Positions 61,695 through 64,000 of a DNA stretch of 64,000 nucleotides are shown here, piece by piece. The notes below the pieces were generated by a model. That model did no database searches. It saw only the letters and a list, made by a program, of their open reading frames with translations, and had not been told where the DNA came from. Every line of letters begins with the position of its first letter. Positions within the stretch are counted from its first letter, which is position 1. The stretch spans positions 887,508-951,507 of the forward strand of contig NZ_LR215008.1 of NCBI RefSeq assembly GCF_900660575.1, written 5' to 3'. This stretch comes from Mycoplasmopsis pulmonis. GTDB taxonomy: Bacteria; Bacillota_I; Bacilli_A; Mycoplasmatales; Metamycoplasmataceae. The position numbers and the translations under genes were made by a program.

Positions 61695-63779
61695 TTAATT
61701 AATATTTTCATTGTTGCTTTGTTTAATAAAATCACTTATGTTTGTCAAAATCTTTTTATCTTTTGAAAACATTATCACTTCATTTAATGCACTTTTAGAT
61801 CCTATTATATATAGTTTATCAACTGCTCTTGAAAATGCTGTATAAATCATCTTTCTTGTTAAAAAATTCATCAAAATTGGAAATATAACAAAGATAACTA
61901 TTTTTGATTCAGATCCTTGAAATTTATGAACAGTTGTAGCATATGCAAGTGATATATTTTTATTTAATTCTTCTAAAGAATAGTTAATTTTTTTATCTCC
62001 AAAATTTATATAAACTTCTTTGTCTTTGTCTTTAACTTTTTCTACAAATTTTTCAATGATTCCAATTTCACCATTATAAACACCTTTTTCATAGTTGTTT
62101 TCTATTTGCATAACTTTGTCACCTATTGCAAAATTCTTAAGATCATTTTTTTTAAAAAGCTTTTTTTGAATATGTAAATTTGTCTTATGAGCCCCTGTTT
62201 CAAATTTATTAAAAGGAATTAAAATCGTTTTTTCTAAAACATCATAATTTGATAAATCTTCAAAATATAATTTAGAAATTTTATCAAAAAAATTTGTATC
62301 ATTAGCTTCTATAAAATTAACATTTTCACTATTGTTTTCAAATGGAATTTTCTTTTGGACATTTAAAAAATTTTCAGAAATATCTTTAGTTTTATTTCTA
62401 AAAATTTGACTTAATCTATTAACTGATATATTTTGTAATTCCAACAAATCCTCAAGTAAATTTCCAGCTCCTATGGCAGGAAGTTGCCTATGATCTCCAA
62501 CTATTATAATTTTTTTAATTGAACTAAGAGTTGATAAAATCAAAAAGAATAAATCTACTGTAACCATTGAAAATTCATCAATGACTAAAATCTCTATGTG
62601 ATCAAAATCTACATCAAAAAAAGATACTTCAGTAGCCTTAGGTTTTAGTTTCAAAAAACTGTGAATTGTCTTTGCTTCAAAACCTGTTTTTTCAAAAATT
62701 TGAAGTGCTGCTTTTCCTGTGGGGGCCATGATTGCAATGTTGCTTTTTTTAACTTTTTTGTTTTCATCACTAATAATTGATTCTAATATTGATTTTAGGG
62801 TTTTTGTTTTTCCACTTCCTGGATATCCAGTTAAAATTGAAACAGAATTTTTTAAACATAAAGTTGCAGCTTCTTTTTGTTCTTTACTTAATTCTTTATC
62901 TTCAAAATTAAAATTAAATGAGTATCTTTTTTTTGATAATCTCTTTAGTTTTTCAACAATAAAAAATTCTTTATCATACATTTTAGCCTCAGCTAAAAAT
63001 TGCTTATCTTTTAATAAAATAATTTTTCTTTGTTTAATTAAATCATTTAAAAAAAATGTAAAATCACTTTTTTTAAAAGCTATTTTTTTACATGATTGTT
63101 TATATATATCTTGAATGGCAAATTTTGTTGAATTTGTTGAATATAACTCTTTAAAACAATTAAGAATTATGCTTCTTAATCTCTCTAGATCATCTACTGG
63201 TTTTTTTAGAATTTTTAGAAAGTAAGTGTCAATTTCGTTAAAGTCAAAATCATCTTCAGATAAAATTGAATATGGATTTTCATAAAAGTTTTTTAACTTT
63301 TGGCTTTCTGGCTCTTTTGTTTCTAATTTTTTTATTTTTTCAAATAAATTATAAATTCCATATTTTTTATATTCAAGTCCATCAATTTTTAGTTTTAAAT
63401 CAGCTAAAAACTCTTCCTTTTTCTTATCTTTTATCCTTAATTTTGAAGGATCTTTTAAAATTGAATCTAAAGTGTCAATGGGATAGTCCTCAAAAATTTT
63501 TTCAGCTTCTTTTTTAGTTACGCCTTTGATTTTAGTGTGTAAAAAATCAATAATTTCATCTTTTTTAATAATATCTAAAAATTCTAATGACTCACAAACA
63601 TAGGAATTTTCATAAGTATTAGAAGGCTTTATTTCAAGATTGTATTTTAAACCTTCTTCAACATTAAAGCCTTTAATAAAAACCCGATATTTTTGCTCTT
63701 TATCTGAAAAAATAAACAATGAAGCACTCTGGTCAGCGCTAGATCAAATTTTCTTAATAGCCTTTAAAGTAATTTTCAT
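61695..63779 (-). CDS. RecD2-type DNA helicase
   Basis: A 694-residue superfamily 1 helicase. A helix-hairpin-helix unit near residues 80-125 (IKGVTKKEAEKIFEDYPI) marks RecD2, which works without RecBC. The motor has Walker A LTGYPGSGKTKTL, motif II EILVIDEFSMVT, III IIVGDHRQLPAIG, and the C-terminal ATTVHKFQGSE and AFSRAVDKLYI. The ATG at 63779 extends the frame 20 residues beyond a TTG within it and has no Shine-Dalgarno; TAATAAT upstream could act as a -10. It is the gene nearest the origin. Confidence 0.88.
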
Positions 63780-64000
63780 TTTTTAAATTATTACAAATAA
63801 AAGTTTTTTTGTTGTTATTTTCTCAATTTTAAAAAACTTATCCAAAAGTAAACTATGTTAATAATTTGTTTATATTTTTTGTTGATAAGTACTTAAAAGC
63901 TCAATAAAACCAAGTATTTTTTGTGGATAAATCTATCTGAATTTCACTAATTTATCAACTAAAAAATTATTTTTATCTTTTTTAACTATACTTTAAAACT
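63780..64000. other. oriC: Probable chromosomal origin: DnaA-box cluster
   Basis: Four sites resemble the DnaA box TTATCCACA: TTATCCAAA (63838-63846), TGTTGATAA (63880-63888), a perfect TGTGGATAA (63922-63930) and TTATCAACT (63952-63960), alternating in orientation within 125 bp of very A/T-rich DNA. This fits mycoplasma origins flanking dnaA. dnaA itself is not in view and presumably starts just past position 64000. Confidence 0.75.

Overview
The window is low-GC DNA from a mollicute that reads UGA as tryptophan. Invariant tryptophans are encoded by TGA, for example in the GCFWG motif of MsrA and next to motif 2 of AsnRS, and nearly every gene stays open only under that code. Gene content (pyruvate dehydrogenase, L-lactate dehydrogenase, mannitol PTS, giant ABC permease, beta-helix lipoproteins, DUF31 protease) and a 1288-bp IS3-family element matching what I recall of IS1138 suggest Mycoplasma (Mycoplasmopsis) pulmonis or a close relative. 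This assignment is inference, not a database result.

Layout. Positions 1-6.0 kb hold two related beta-helix surface-protein genes on the minus strand. One has a signal peptide whose start lies out of frame across A7 tracts. The other is a 5'-truncated, 3'-frameshifted copy. From 6.1 to 10.4 kb are a MATE exporter, gyrB and a choline-kinase-like gene. From 10.7 to 15.2 kb is a two-gene ABC exporter, its first gene split by the IS; removing the IS and one 3-bp target copy restores the frame. From 15.2 to 21.7 kb are a DUF31 serine protease, trpS-thrS-membrane protein, and an MFS carrier. At 21.9-22.5 kb, in an apparently empty stretch, is a decayed copy of the same IS family. From 22.5 to 25.9 kb is the mannitol cluster (mtlD, mtlA and a divergent RpiR-type regulator). 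From 26.3 to 28.9 kb are a frameshifted DUF3137 gene and lemA.

From 29 to 35.3 kb lies fermentative pyruvate metabolism: ldh, pdhCD and pdhAB. The only lipoyl domain is on E3 (PdhD); E2 (PdhC) begins directly at its subunit-binding domain. From 35.6 to 44.6 kb are degV, a membrane protein of unknown role, a run of uvrD, RDD protein, glycosyltransferase and asnS, and an Old Yellow Enzyme-type oxidoreductase. From 44.8 to 53.5 kb are an ABC ATPase and a 2587-residue FtsX-like permease, overlapping by TAATG. From 53.7 to 57.7 kb are a carnitine/choline acyltransferase, an MFS carrier and msrA. From 57.9 to 63.8 kb are ftsH, tilS, pth and a RecD2-type helicase. The last 220 bp carry a cluster of DnaA-box-like sites, so the window appears to end at oriC, just before a presumed dnaA.

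From about 26 kb to the end every gene is on the minus strand, as expected for leading-strand transcription away from that origin. No tRNA, rRNA or CRISPR array was recognised.
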